Shown here one piece after another: positions 26,546 to 38,071 of a DNA stretch of 64,000 nucleotides. Position 1 is the first letter of the stretch. Each line of letters begins with the position of its first letter. The notes under the pieces were generated by a model. That model worked only from the letters and a program-made list of their open reading frames with translations, made no database searches and had not been told where the DNA came from. The DNA is from Azospira restricta (lineage in GTDB: Bacteria; Pseudomonadota; Gammaproteobacteria; Burkholderiales; Rhodocyclaceae): positions 1,745,501-1,809,500 of the forward strand of contig NZ_CP064781.1 of assembly GCF_016858125.1 (NCBI RefSeq). The letters are read 5' to 3'. The translations under genes and the position numbers were made by a program.

Positions 26546-27907
26546 TCAGGCGTCCGCCGCCGGCAGCAGTTCCGCCGCCGCGTCGGCCGCCGTGACTTCG
26601 GCGTCGAGCCGGCCACGCGCCAGATAGACATGGATCGCCTGCCTTGGTTCCATCGTCGCCGCGTCGCGCACGATGGCGCCGGTCGCGTCCTGCACCAGCG
26701 CGTAGCCGCGGCCGAGCACCGCCTGCGGGTTGAGATGGGCGAGGCTGTCGGCCAGCCGCGCGACGCGGGCGCCGTGCGCCGCGTGCTGGCGCTGCCAGGC
26801 GTTGTCGAGGCGCGTCGCGAGCAGGTCGAAGCGGCGGCCGAGCTGTTGCGGGTTCGGCCGGGCGAGTGCGAGGCGGTGGCCGACGGCGGCGAGGCGGGCG
26901 CCGGCGGCGGCCTGCTGGCGGTCGGCGGCGGCGTTCAGCCGGTGCGCCAGGTGGGCGAGCGCGGTGCGCTGCTGCGCCAGCCGTTCGGCCGGGTGCGTCA
27001 GCCGGCGGGCGAGGACGTCCACGCGCTGCGCGCGCTGCTCGATGTCGCGCATCGCCTGCCGGCGCAGTTGCCGGCGCAGCTCGTCGAGCCGCGCGAGCAG
27101 GCGCTCGCGTTCCGGGGCGACGATCTCGGCGGCGGCGGTCGGCGTCGGTGCGCGCAGGTCGGCGGCGAAGTCGGCGATCGTGAAGTCGGTCTCGTGGCCG
27201 ACGCCGGACACCACCGGCACCGGGCAGGCGCGGATGGCACGGGCCAGCGCCTCGTCGTTGAAGGCCCACAGGTCCTCGATGCTGCCGCCGCCACGGCAGA
27301 CGATGAGCACGTCGGCGAGGCCGCTGTCGCCGGCCTGGCGGACCGCAGCGGCGATCTGCGCGCCGGCGCCGTCGCCCTGCACCGGCGTCGGGAAGATGGT
27401 CACCGCGACCTGCGGCGCGCGCCGGCGCAGCGTCGTCAGCACGTCGCGCAGCGCCGCCGCCTGCAGCGAGGTGACGATGCCTATCCGCCGCGGAAAGAAC
27501 GGAAGCGGGCGCTTGCCCTCGGCGGCAAAGAGGCCCTCGGCTTCGAGCTTCGCCTTCAGCTTCTGGAACTGCTCGAAGAGGTTGCCGACGCCGGCGCGGC
27601 GCATCGTCTCGACGTTCAGCTGGAACTCGCCGCGCGCCTCGTAGAGCGTGACCAGCACGCGCGCCTCGACGTGCTGGCCGTTGGCCAGCCGCCAGCCGAG
27701 CAGCTGGTTGCGGCCGCGGAACATCACGCAGCGCACCTGCGCGGCTTCGTCCTTGAGCGTGAAATAGGCGTGGCCGGAGGCGGCGACGGTCAGGTTGGAA
27801 ATCTCGCCGGCCACCCAGCACAGCGGGAAGCCGCTCTCCAGGCGCTCGCGGACGAGACGGTTAAGCGCCGCAACGCTCAGCGGGGAAAAAGGGGCTGCAT
27901 CGGCCAT
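26546..27907 (-). CDS. xseA: Exodeoxyribonuclease VII, large subunit
   Basis: 453 residues. An N-terminal OB-fold (CWVAGEISNLTVAASGHAYF, about 32-51) precedes the catalytic domain with RIGIVTSLQAAALRDVL, RGGGSIEDLWAFNDE and SGVGHETDFTIAD, all family landmarks. A long coiled-coil region and a short C-terminal strand (RGYALVQDATGAIV) complete the protein. With XseB it degrades single-stranded DNA to short oligonucleotides. xseB is not adjacent here. The start lies 20 bases from a repeated element. Confidence 0.95.
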   Translation of the reverse strand: MADAAPFSPLSVAALNRLVRERLESGFPLCWVAGEISNLTVAASGHAYFTLKDEAAQVRCVMFRGRNQLLGWRLANGQHVEARVLVTLYEARGEFQLNVETMRRAGVGNLFEQFQKLKAKLEAEGLFAAEGKRPLPFFPRRIGIVTSLQAAALRDVLTTLRRRAPQVAVTIFPTPVQGDGAGAQIAAAVRQAGDSGLADVLIVCRGGGSIEDLWAFNDEALARAIRACPVPVVSGVGHETDFTIADFAADLRAPTPTAAAEIVAPERERLLARLDELRRQLRRQAMRDIEQRAQRVDVLARRLTHPAERLAQQRTALAHLAHRLNAAADRQQAAAGARLAAVGHRLALARPNPQQLGRRFDLLATRLDNAWQRQHAAHGARVARLADSLAHLNPQAVLGRGYALVQDATGAIVRDAATMEPRQAIHVYLARGRLDAEVTAADAAAELLPAADA

Positions 27908-27927
27908 GCCTGCATTCTATCCGATGC

Positions 27928-28132
27928 TGATATGCACATCCCGTGCGGCTTTCTGGGCGGTTGTCGGCGCGGCCGCCGCCCGGCGCCTCGGTTTGTGTGT
28001 AAGTGCATGAAAAATAAAGATTTGTTTCCTCGCCTTTTTTCTGTGCAAAGTAAGAAAAAGCCTTGCGGCAAGGCCATTTAGACAATCTTGTGACAATCAA
28101 TCCACATACTTATCCACAGTTTTTGTGGATAA
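27928..28132 (+). repeat. ~205-bp intergenic repeat with inverted DnaA boxes, copy 1
   Basis: It fills most of the 305-base gap between xseA and the RND operon. It opens with TGATATGCACA (27928-27938), has a central TTTCTGTGCAAAG and GAAAAAGCCTT (28039-28064), and closes with TTATCCACA and TGTGGATAA (28110-28132) in inverted order, i.e. two perfect DnaA boxes facing each other. The same blocks at the same spacing occur at 32807-33012. No open frame inside either copy looks coding. Confidence 0.75.
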
Positions 28133-28224
28133 GCCGGCGACGGCGCCTCCGGCGCGCCGGCAGGCGAGCGGCCACTCCGGTGAAGCCCTTGATCTCGGCT
28201 AAACATTAGAATATGCTTATATAC

Positions 28225-29214
28225 ATGAAAAGACATCTACTGCTCCTCCTTGCCCTGCTTCCCTCGTTGCTGCCGGCGCCGGCAGCCGCCGACGAGCCGC
28301 TCGCGACCGCCGTCGTCCGCCCGCGGTCGGTCGCCGCCGGACTGGCGGCCGAGGGGGTGGTCGAAGCCCTGTCGCAGGCGACGGTCGCCGCGCAGGTGGC
28401 CGGCCGCATCGTCGACATGCGCGCCGACGCCGGCCAGCAGGTGCGCAAGGGCGAGGTGCTGCTGCGCATCGATGCGCGCGAGGCCGCCGAGGCGGCCGCC
28501 GCGGCGCGCTCGCAGCTGGCGGTGGCGCAGGCGCAGTTCGAGCGCAGCCGGCAGCTGCGGCAGCAGAACTTCATCAGCCAGGCCGGCTTCGACAAGGCCC
28601 GGGCCGACTACGACGCGGCGCGCGCCGCGGCGGCGCAGGCCGGTGTCGGCCTCGGCCATGCGACGGTGACGGCGCCGATCGCCGGCGTCGTCGCCCGCCG
28701 CCACGCCGAGGCCGGCGAGATGGCGGCGCTCGGCCGGCCGCTGCTGACGCTCTACGATCCGTCGGGGCTGCGCGTCGTCGCCAGCATTCCGCAGCAGCGC
28801 CTGCGCGAGGCGCGCGCCGCGACCCGGGCGCGCATCGAGTTTCCCGAGCTGGGCCGGGTCGTCGAGGCGGCGTCGGTACAGCTGCTGCCGGCGGCGGATG
28901 CAGCGACGCACGTGACGCCGGTCCGCCTCAACCTGCCGCCGAACATCGACGGGCTGATCCCGGGCATGGCCGCGCGCGTGACCTTCGTCACCGGCGAGGC
29001 CGAGAAGCTGCTGGTGCCGGTCGCCGCGCTGGTGCGCCGCGGCGAGGTGACCGCAGTGTATGTCGCCGGCGAGAAAGGGCCGGTGCTGCGCCAGGTGCGT
29101 CTCGGCGAGCCGGCGGCGCCGGGCGAAGTCGAGGTGCTCGCCGGCCTCGCCGCCGGCGAACGGATCGTCCTCGATCCGGCGCGGGCGGCGATCGCGCTGC
29201 GCGCGGGGCGCTGA
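28225..29214 (+). CDS. RND efflux periplasmic adaptor (membrane fusion protein)
   Basis: 329 residues from the ATG at 28225, an alternative ATG lies four codons upstream; neither has a strong ribosome binding site. A signal peptide (KRHLLLLLALLPSLLPAPAAA) is followed by a barrel-sandwich/biotinyl-lipoyl half (VAAQVAGRIVDMRADAGQQV), an alpha-hairpin (about residues 85-135) with the usual second half ATVTAPIAGVVARRHAEAGE, and beta-barrel and membrane-proximal domains. It would link the inner-membrane pump encoded next to an outer-membrane channel; no TolC-like gene is in the window. AT-rich DNA just before the start (AATATGCTTATAT) is a candidate operator. Confidence 0.9.
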   Translation: MKRHLLLLLALLPSLLPAPAAADEPLATAVVRPRSVAAGLAAEGVVEALSQATVAAQVAGRIVDMRADAGQQVRKGEVLLRIDAREAAEAAAAARSQLAVAQAQFERSRQLRQQNFISQAGFDKARADYDAARAAAAQAGVGLGHATVTAPIAGVVARRHAEAGEMAALGRPLLTLYDPSGLRVVASIPQQRLREARAATRARIEFPELGRVVEAASVQLLPAADAATHVTPVRLNLPPNIDGLIPGMAARVTFVTGEAEKLLVPVAALVRRGEVTAVYVAGEKGPVLRQVRLGEPAAPGEVEVLAGLAAGERIVLDPARAAIALRAGR

Positions 29215-29216
29215 CG

Positions 29217-32416
<3,200 letters not shown>

Positions 32417-32420
<4 letters not shown>

Positions 32421-32656
32421 CCACCAACTTCACGATCGAACGCGCGATCCGCATCATGGCCGGCAGCTTCATCCTCGTCTCGCTCGCGCTCGGCGTCGAG
32501 GCGAGCCCGCTGTTCGTCTCGAAGCACTTCCTGTGGTTCACCGCCTTCGTCGGCGCCAACCTGCTGCAGAGCGGATTCACCCGCTTCTGCCCGGCCGAGC
32601 TGATGTTCGAAAAGCTCGGCCTGCCGCGCGCGGACGCAGGCTGCGCGCGCCGCTGA
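32417..32656 (+). CDS. DUF2892 (YgaP-type) small membrane protein
   Basis: 79 residues with two membrane segments (IRIMAGSFILVSLALGVEAS; FLWFTAFVGANLLQSGF) and the family motif FTRFCPAELMFEKLGL. This domain forms the membrane half of the YgaP rhodanese, and stand-alone copies are often in clusters with RND pumps and ArsR-family (BigR/YgaV) regulators linked to sulfide. Its ATG overlaps the pump stop codon, so it belongs to this operon. A sulfide or thiol link is inference. Confidence 0.85.
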
Positions 32657-32806
32657 GGCATCCGCCGCCCTCGCTGCCTGCCCGGCGGCGGCGATTCCGG
32701 CCGCGCGCGCCGATGGCGCCGTCATCGTGGATCGGGACGGCCGGTGCGGCAATGTCCGGCGGCGAAAAGCGGTCCGCCGCGCCCGTTGCCGCGGCCGCCT
32801 CCGTTG
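32657..32806. other. Very G+C-rich spacer without visible gene
   Basis: This stretch between the DUF2892 stop and the second DnaA-box repeat has no ribosome binding site with a credible frame and no terminator-like stem with a T-run. Together with the repeat and the 81 bases after it, the gene-free interval runs from 32657 to 33093. Confidence 0.5.
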
Positions 32807-33012
32807 TGATATGCACACCCCGCCGGCCTTGCCGGGCGGCGCCGCGCCGGCAGCCCTTGCAGCGCCGTCTGTTTTGTGCAATGCATTGATTTTAAAGCGT
32901 TAATGCGCGATGCCCGTTTTCTGGGCAAAGCAGGAAAAAGCCTTTTGCCAAGCCGGTTTACGCCTTCCGGCGGCAATCCGTTCACAGACTTATCCACAGA
33001 ATTTGTGGATAA
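32807..33012 (+). repeat. ~205-bp intergenic repeat with inverted DnaA boxes, copy 2
   Basis: Same orientation and almost the same length (206 against 205 bases) as 27928-28132. Shared blocks in order are TGATATGCACA, TTTTGTG, TTTCTGGGCAAAGCAGG (32919-32935; copy 1 has T for G and an A for C), AAAAAGCCTT, and ACTTATCCACAGAATTTGTG followed by GATAA. Between the blocks the copies have diverged, so this is an old duplication or a dispersed element under selection at fixed positions. Confidence 0.75.
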
Positions 33013-33093
33013 CGCCATCGCGCCGGCGATGCCGCGGGCATCGGCCCGGGCGTACCCCGACGGCACGCCCTCGCCGGGCGTGAAGCGCTCCGT

Positions 33094-34071
33094 TCAGGCG
33101 GCGCGGGCGGCGAAGCGGCGGCGGTATTCGCCCGGCGAACAGCCGAGTTCCCGCTTGAACAGGCGGCGGAAGGTGCTGACGTCCTCGTAGCCGACGCGGG
33201 CGACGATCTGTTCGAGCGCCAGCGCCGAGTCCTCGAGCAGGCGGCGGGCGGCGAACAGCCGCATCTGCTGCAGGTAGTGCAGCGGCGTGTCGCCGAGCGC
33301 CTGCCGGAAGCGGCGCATCAGCGTACGTTCGCTGGCGCCGGCCGCCGCCGCCAGCGCGGCGAGGCTGAACGGCTCCGCCAGCCGCGCCTGCAGCCAGTCC
33401 TGGGCGCGGCTGACCAGCGGGTCGTTGTGCCCGGCGTACTGCTGCAGCGTCGCGTATGGCGCCTGCGAGGCGCGGTGGGTGTCCACCAGCATCAGCCGCG
33501 CAACGCTCAGCGCGACGTCCTTGCCGCCGAGGCGTTCGATCAGGCGCAGGCCGAGGTTGAGGTAGCAGGTGGTGGCGCCGCTCGACAGCAGCTGCCCGCT
33601 TTCGGTCAGGATCGCGTGCGTTTCCAGCGCGACCTTCGGATAGCGCTGCCGGAACCAGCCGCTCAGCCACCAGCTGATGGTCGCCGGCCGGCCGTCGAGG
33701 ATGCCGCTCTCGGCAAGCAGTGCGACGCCGGTGCAGTTGCCGGCGATCAGCCGGCCGTCGGCATGCCACTCGCTCAGCCGTGCGAGCAGTTCGTGTTCGC
33801 CGGCGATGCGCCGCTCGAAGCCGGCGAGGTCGGGGTAGGTGATGCCGGGGACGACGATCGCGTCGGCATCCCCGGCGTCGCCGTAGCGGCCGTCGGCGGC
33901 GAAGGCGAGCCCGTTCGCGGCGGTCGCCGGGGCGCCGTCGGCGCTGAGCAGCTGCCAGGCGAACAGCGGCTGGCCGCCGGCCAGGCGGTTGGCGATGTGC
34001 AGCAGGTCGACGGTGCCGGCGACGCCGCCGGCGAAGAAGCGGTCGGGCAGGAGGAGGGCGATGCGGCGCAT
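33094..34071 (-). CDS. GlxA-type AraC family regulator (DJ-1/PfpI-like plus HTH)
   Basis: 325 residues from the ATG at 34071 (MRRIALLLPDRFFAGGVAGT). The N-terminal ~190 residues are a DJ-1/PfpI glutamine-amidotransferase-like domain, with the nucleophile-elbow Cys in IAGNCTGVALLAESGILDG. The C-terminal ~110 residues are an AraC domain with two helix-turn-helices (FSLAALAAAAGASERTLMRR; LEQIVARVGYEDVSTFRRLF). Such GlxA-like proteins activate catabolic genes. It is divergent from the cupin gene with 147 bases between. Confidence 0.92.
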   Translation of the reverse strand: MRRIALLLPDRFFAGGVAGTVDLLHIANRLAGGQPLFAWQLLSADGAPATAANGLAFAADGRYGDAGDADAIVVPGITYPDLAGFERRIAGEHELLARLSEWHADGRLIAGNCTGVALLAESGILDGRPATISWWLSGWFRQRYPKVALETHAILTESGQLLSSGATTCYLNLGLRLIERLGGKDVALSVARLMLVDTHRASQAPYATLQQYAGHNDPLVSRAQDWLQARLAEPFSLAALAAAAGASERTLMRRFRQALGDTPLHYLQQMRLFAARRLLEDSALALEQIVARVGYEDVSTFRRLFKRELGCSPGEYRRRFAARAA

Positions 34072-34117
34072 GGCGGGCCTCGTGGTGCGTGCGGCGGATT
34101 GGCGGGATCGGCAATAA

Positions 34118-34131
34118 CAATGTCGACATTG
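34118..34131. promoter_or_regulatory. 14-bp perfect palindrome in the AraC-cupin divergent promoter
   Basis: CAATGTCGACATTG is a perfect palindrome, extended outward by GGCAAT on the left and GCC on the right. Its central place suits an operator serving both genes, but AraC proteins usually bind direct repeats, so another regulator is possible. Confidence 0.45.
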
Positions 34132-34218
34132 CCACTTCGACGCGCCGGCGGTCAATCCTAGACTGCGCACGCCGTCGCCGCCGCGGCGGCGCTTGTCCAC
34201 CGAACAGGAGCGCATCGC

Positions 34219-34698
34219 ATGAGCAGGAACACGCCGCTGGCCGTCGAGCACGGCCCGAACTTTTCCGCCGGCCACCTCGGCCCCTTCGCCGACCTGATGC
34301 AGTACGAATTCGTCGTGCCGGCGCTCGGCAACCGCAAGGTGCCGGGCAAGGTCTTCCTCAAGGAACCGCTCGCGCTGAGCGGTGCCGAGATGTCGTGGAA
34401 CTGTTTTCCGCCCGGGCTGGCGATGCCGTTCCTGCACGCCCACCGCGAGCACGAGGAGGTCTATCTGTTCATCGCCGGTAGCGGCGAGTTCATGGTCGAC
34501 GACCGCGTCTTTCCGGTCGCCGAAGGCTCGGTCGTCCGCGTCGCGCCGGCCGGCGTGCGCGCCTACCGCAACACCGGCGACACGCCGCTGCATTTCATCG
34601 TGCTGCAGGTGAGGGCCGGCAGCCTGTCGGCGTCGACCGTGGATGACGGGATCGTCGTCCACAACCCGCTGCGCTGGCCGGAAAGTGCCGCCGCCTGA
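34219..34698 (+). CDS. Cupin domain protein
   Basis: 159 residues with AGGAG upstream. A single cupin barrel carries the metal-binding pattern HAHREHEEVYLFIAGSGEF (about residues 73-91: His, His and Glu) and the second motif GSVVRVAPAGVRAYRN, but the last His is replaced by Arg/Tyr, so metal binding may be incomplete. No signal peptide. It is followed 34 bases later by a methyltransferase, and both are probably controlled by the divergent AraC-type regulator. The substrate is unknown. Confidence 0.85.
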   Translation: MSRNTPLAVEHGPNFSAGHLGPFADLMQYEFVVPALGNRKVPGKVFLKEPLALSGAEMSWNCFPPGLAMPFLHAHREHEEVYLFIAGSGEFMVDDRVFPVAEGSVVRVAPAGVRAYRNTGDTPLHFIVLQVRAGSLSASTVDDGIVVHNPLRWPESAAA

Positions 34699-34732
34699 GG
34701 CCGGCGATCCGCCTGGGGCGAAGGAGCGAACA

Positions 34733-35752
34733 GTGGCAGACACGCAGAACCAGGTGCTGGACCTCATTTTCGGCCGCTGGCGCAGCCAGATCCTCTATGC
34801 CGGCGTCAAGCTCGGCGTGTTCGAGGCGCTGCGCGAGCGCAGCCGGGAGGCGGCCGACGTCGCGCAGGAGCTCGGGCTCGACGCGCCGCTGTGCTACCGG
34901 CTGCTGCGCGCGCTGGCGTCGCTCGGCCTGCTCGACGAAGCGGCGGGGCGGACCTTCTCCGTCGCCGAGGCCGGGCGCTACCTGCTCGCCGACCATCCGC
35001 AGACGCTGCGCGGCGTCGCCCTGCTCGAGGAGGGGCCGGAGCACTATGCCTTGTGGCGGCACCTGCCTGCGATGATCCGCGACGGCGCGCAGAATGCCTT
35101 CGTCCGCGAGTTCGGGCGGATGGCCTTCGAGCACGCCGTGGCCGATGCCGGTTACGCACGGGTGTTCGACGAGGCGATGAGCAGCTATTCGAGCGCCCAG
35201 ACGACGCAGGCGGTGCAGGCGCTGGCGGGCTGCGACTTCTCGACGGTCGCCCGCCTGTGCGACGTCGGCGGCGGCCACGGACACCTGATCTGCGGCTTCC
35301 TCGCCCGCTACCTGCAGCTCGAGGGGGTGGTGCTGGAGCGGCCGGAGGTGATCGCCGACCGCTCCCGGCTGTGGGCGGACAAGCTCGGGCTGGGCGGGCG
35401 CTGCCGGTACGTGGCCGGGGACATGTTCAGCGAAGTCCCGACCGCCGATGCGTACGTGATGAAGCTGATCCTGCACGACTGGGACGACGATGAATGCGTC
35501 CGCATCCTGCGCACCATCCACCGCTCGGCGACGCCGGGGGCGCGCGTGTTCGTCGTCGAGCACCTCGTCACCGACCCCGGCGTGCCCCATTTCGCGAAGC
35601 TGTTCGACATCCACATGATGTGCTGGGGCAGCGGCCGCGAACGAACCGCCGCCGAATACGGCGCGTTGCTGGAAGCGGCCGGGTGGGCCTACCGCGAGAC
35701 CCACTATCCGCCCGCCGGGCTGATGGGCGTCGTCGAAGGAGTGAGGGCGTGA
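34733..35752 (+). CDS. SAM-dependent O-methyltransferase (family 2)
   Basis: 339 residues from a GTG at 34733 behind AAGGAG (34721-34726). The N-terminal half is a dimerisation winged helix (VKLGVFEALRERSREAADVA). The catalytic half has SAM motif I LCDVGGGHGHL (about residues 182-192), an acidic motif II and LHDWDDDECVRILR, where the His after Leu is the general base in plant and bacterial members. This family methylates phenolic hydroxyls, quinones or antibiotics. The neighbouring cupin suggests a small specialised pathway whose product I cannot name. Confidence 0.88.
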   Translation: MADTQNQVLDLIFGRWRSQILYAGVKLGVFEALRERSREAADVAQELGLDAPLCYRLLRALASLGLLDEAAGRTFSVAEAGRYLLADHPQTLRGVALLEEGPEHYALWRHLPAMIRDGAQNAFVREFGRMAFEHAVADAGYARVFDEAMSSYSSAQTTQAVQALAGCDFSTVARLCDVGGGHGHLICGFLARYLQLEGVVLERPEVIADRSRLWADKLGLGGRCRYVAGDMFSEVPTADAYVMKLILHDWDDDECVRILRTIHRSATPGARVFVVEHLVTDPGVPHFAKLFDIHMMCWGSGRERTAAEYGALLEAAGWAYRETHYPPAGLMGVVEGVRA

Positions 35753-35857
35753 CGGCCTGAGCGTGCGCCGGGGGCGGCCCGGCGGTGTGCCGCCGGGCTT
35801 GCCCGATGCGGCGGCACAGGCTAAAGTTCCCGGCTGAATTTTTCCTCGGGAGTTCGC

Positions 35858-36463
35858 GTGTTCGCCATCATTCAGGCCGCCGGCTGGCCCATCTGGCCCT
35901 TGCTGCTGGCATCGGTCATCGCCGTTGCCCTCATCATCGAACGCCTCGTCGCGCTGCGCCGCGGCCGCGTCGTGCCGGCCGGGCTGCTGCAGCGCGTGCT
36001 CGGCGAATACCGGCAGAAGGGCGCCAGCGAGGCGCTGATCGGCGAGCTCGAACGCCAGTCGCCGCTCGGCCGCGTGCTCGCCGCCGGTCTGCGCAACGCC
36101 GGCAGCTCGCGCGAGATCATGAAGGAGTCGATCGAGGAGGCCGGCCGCGCGGTCAGCCACGAGCTCGAGCGCTACCTGACGACGCTCGGTACGATCGCGT
36201 CGATCAGCCCGCTGATGGGCCTCTTCGGCACCATCGTCGGCATGATCGAGATCTTCGGCTCGCAGTCGCCGTCGGGCGCTAACCCGCAGCAGCTGGCGCA
36301 CGGCATCTCGATCGCGCTCTACAACACCGGTTTCGGCCTGATCATCGCGATCCCGGCGATGATCTTCTGGCGCCACTTCCGCGCGCTGGTCGACAGCTTC
36401 GTGATCGACATGGAGCAGCAGGCCGTGCATCTGGTCGAAGTCATCCAGGGCGGCAGGAAGTAA
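35858..36463 (+). CDS. exbB: ExbB/TolQ family proton-channel protein
   Basis: 201 residues with three membrane segments: one at the N-terminus (PIWPLLLASVIAVALIIERL) and two in the MotA/TolQ/ExbB domain (TTLGTIASISPLMGLFGTIV; GFGLIIAIPAMIFWR). The conserved TLGTIAxIxPLMGLFGTVxGMI signature is intact. With ExbD it converts proton flow into energy for outer-membrane transport or Tol function. Lack of TolA/TolB/Pal next to it, and the lpxK neighbourhood, fit the common betaproteobacterial exbBD-lpxK arrangement. Confidence 0.92.
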   Translation: MFAIIQAAGWPIWPLLLASVIAVALIIERLVALRRGRVVPAGLLQRVLGEYRQKGASEALIGELERQSPLGRVLAAGLRNAGSSREIMKESIEEAGRAVSHELERYLTTLGTIASISPLMGLFGTIVGMIEIFGSQSPSGANPQQLAHGISIALYNTGFGLIIAIPAMIFWRHFRALVDSFVIDMEQQAVHLVEVIQGGRK

Positions 36464-36496
36464 TATGAAACGACCCCCACGCTTGATGTTCGCGGA

Positions 36497-36611
36497 GGGT
36501 TTGCCTGCGGGTCAAACCCGTTCGGTTGGCACGGCGCAGTGCGCCGCGAATTCCCAACCTCGCCCCCCCGAGGGGGCGCAGGCCTCCCTTGGGGCGGCCC
36601 GACGGGAGGCC
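36497..36611 (+). promoter_or_regulatory. Four consecutive hairpins between exbB and exbD, the last enclosing the exbD ribosome binding site
   Basis: In order: GGGTTTG/CAAACCC (36497-36519); GGTTGG/CCAACC (36524-36559) enclosing CGGCGC/GCGCCG; CGCCCCC/GGGGGCG (36561-36578); GGCCTCCC/GGGAGGCC (36581-36611). The GGGAGG at 36604-36609 is the only plausible ribosome binding site for exbD (ATG 36616), and it is one arm of the last stem. A compact repeat insertion between two genes that are usually adjacent is the simplest origin. Confidence 0.65.
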
Positions 36612-36615
36612 TGAC

Positions 36616-37032
36616 ATGGACTTCCGCCGCGGCCGGACCCGCGAGGAGCCGGAGATCAACCTGATCCCGATGATCGACGTGCTGCTCGTGATCATCATCT
36701 TTCTGATGCTGACCACCACCTACGCCAAGTTCTCCGGGCTGGAGATCAACCTGCCGACCGCCGACGCGGCGAAGCAGCCGGAGCAGCCGAACGAGGTCAG
36801 CGTCGCCGTCACCGCCGCCGGCCAGGTGCTGGTGAACAAGGTGCCGCTGGCGACGCCCGACGTCGCCGCGATCGCCGACGCGCTGCGCCGCGCCGCCGGC
36901 AGCCAGAAGGAGCCGGTGATCGTCATCAACGCCGACGCCAAGGCGGCGCACCAGAGCGTCGTCGACGTCATGCAGGCGGCGCAGAGCGCCGGCTATCCGC
37001 ACATCTCGTTCGCCACGCAGACGCCGCGCTGA
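36616..37032 (+). CDS. exbD: ExbD/TolR family biopolymer transport protein
   Basis: 138 residues from ATG 36616. One membrane segment near the N-terminus carries the essential acidic residue in NLIPMIDVLLVIIIFLMLTT (Asp about residue 21), followed by a periplasmic domain with VVDVMQAAQSAGYPHISFAT. An earlier in-frame ATG would add 30 residues coded by the hairpin region and is unlikely. Forms the stator with ExbB. Translation may be limited by the upstream hairpin. Confidence 0.92.
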   Translation: MDFRRGRTREEPEINLIPMIDVLLVIIIFLMLTTTYAKFSGLEINLPTADAAKQPEQPNEVSVAVTAAGQVLVNKVPLATPDVAAIADALRRAAGSQKEPVIVINADAKAAHQSVVDVMQAAQSAGYPHISFATQTPR

Positions 37033-37051
37033 TGGCGCGCCGGCCCGCCTG

Positions 37052-38071
37052 ATGGCGAAGCTCGCCGAATCCCTGCCCCGGCTGTGGTATCGCCGGGGCT
37101 TCGCTTTTCAGCTGCTGCCGCTGCTGCCGCTGTCCTGGCTGTTCGCCGCGCTGTCCGCGCTGCGCCGCCTCGCCTACCGCCGCGGCTGGCTGGCCGCCGA
37201 GCGCCTGCCGGTGCCGGTGGTCGTCGTCGGCAACCTGGTCGCCGGCGGCGCCGGCAAGACGCCGCTGACGCTGTGGCTGGTCGCCGCACTCGCCGCGCGC
37301 GGCCGCCGGCCGGGCATCGTCAGCCGCGGCTACGGCGCGGATGGCGCCGCGCCGCGGCTGGTCGCGGCGGACGACGACCCGGCGCAGGTCGGCGACGAGC
37401 CGCTGCTGCTCGCCCGTCGCGCCGGCGTGCCGGTCGCGGTGTGCCGCGACCGCGTCGCCGCGGCGCGCGCGCTGCTCGCCGCGCATCCCGGCTGCGACGT
37501 CCTCGTCGCCGACGACGGCCTGCAGCATTACCGGCTGGCGCGTGATTGCGAGGTCGTGCTCTTCGACGGCCGCGGCGCCGGCAACGGCCGCCTGCTGCCG
37601 GCCGGGCCGCTGCGCGAGCCGCTCGCCCGGCTGCGTGACGCCGATGCGCTGGTGTGGAACGGCGCGCCGGCCTTCGCGCCGCCGCCCGGCGCGCCGCAAG
37701 CTTTCGTGATGCGCCTGGAAGGTGCTACCTTTCATTCGCTCGCCGACCCGGCGCGGCACTGCGCTGCGGCCGAACTCGCCGGCAAACCGCTGCATGCGCT
37801 GGCCGGCATCGGCGACCCGGCGCGCTTCTTCCGCCAGCTCGACGCGCTGGGGCTGGCCTTCGTCGCGCACCCCTTTCCCGACCATCATGCTTACACGGCG
37901 GAAGACCTACACTTCGCCGACGACGCCGTCGTCCTGATGACCGAGAAGGATGCGGTAAAATGCGCCGGCCTGATCGCCGGCGACGCCTGGGTGCTGCCGG
38001 TGAGCGCCGTCGTCGACGACGGCCTGATCGAAAAAATTCTGGAGAAAATCGATGGACGCACGGCTTCTTGA
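37052..38071 (+). CDS. lpxK: Tetraacyldisaccharide 4'-kinase
   Basis: 339 residues. An N-terminal membrane-associated helix ([20 protein letters not shown]) precedes the P-loop [14 protein letters not shown] (about residues 59-72). Other LpxK landmarks are [37 protein letters not shown] and the C-terminal [12 protein letters not shown]. It adds the 4'-phosphate to the lipid A precursor at the inner membrane. Its last 20 bases overlap the next gene. Confidence 0.95.
   Translation: MAKLAESLPRLWYRRGFAFQLLPLLPLSWLFAALSALRRLAYRRGWLAAERLPVPVVVVGNLVAGGAGKTPLTLWLVAALAARGRRPGIVSRGYGADGAAPRLVAADDDPAQVGDEPLLLARRAGVPVAVCRDRVAAARALLAAHPGCDVLVADDGLQHYRLARDCEVVLFDGRGAGNGRLLPAGPLREPLARLRDADALVWNGAPAFAPPPGAPQAFVMRLEGATFHSLADPARHCAAAELAGKPLHALAGIGDPARFFRQLDALGLAFVAHPFPDHHAYTAEDLHFADDAVVLMTEKDAVKCAGLIAGDAWVLPVSAVVDDGLIEKILEKIDGRTAS

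Noticed and set aside
28110-28132. Chromosomal replication origin
   Set aside because: Only one DnaA-box pair per copy, a second copy nearby, and no dnaA, dnaN, gyrB, rpmH or parB genes in the window.
34643-34732. N-terminal extension of the O-methyltransferase
   Set aside because: It overlaps the cupin gene end; the GTG at 34733 has a clear ribosome site and gives the usual family N-terminus.
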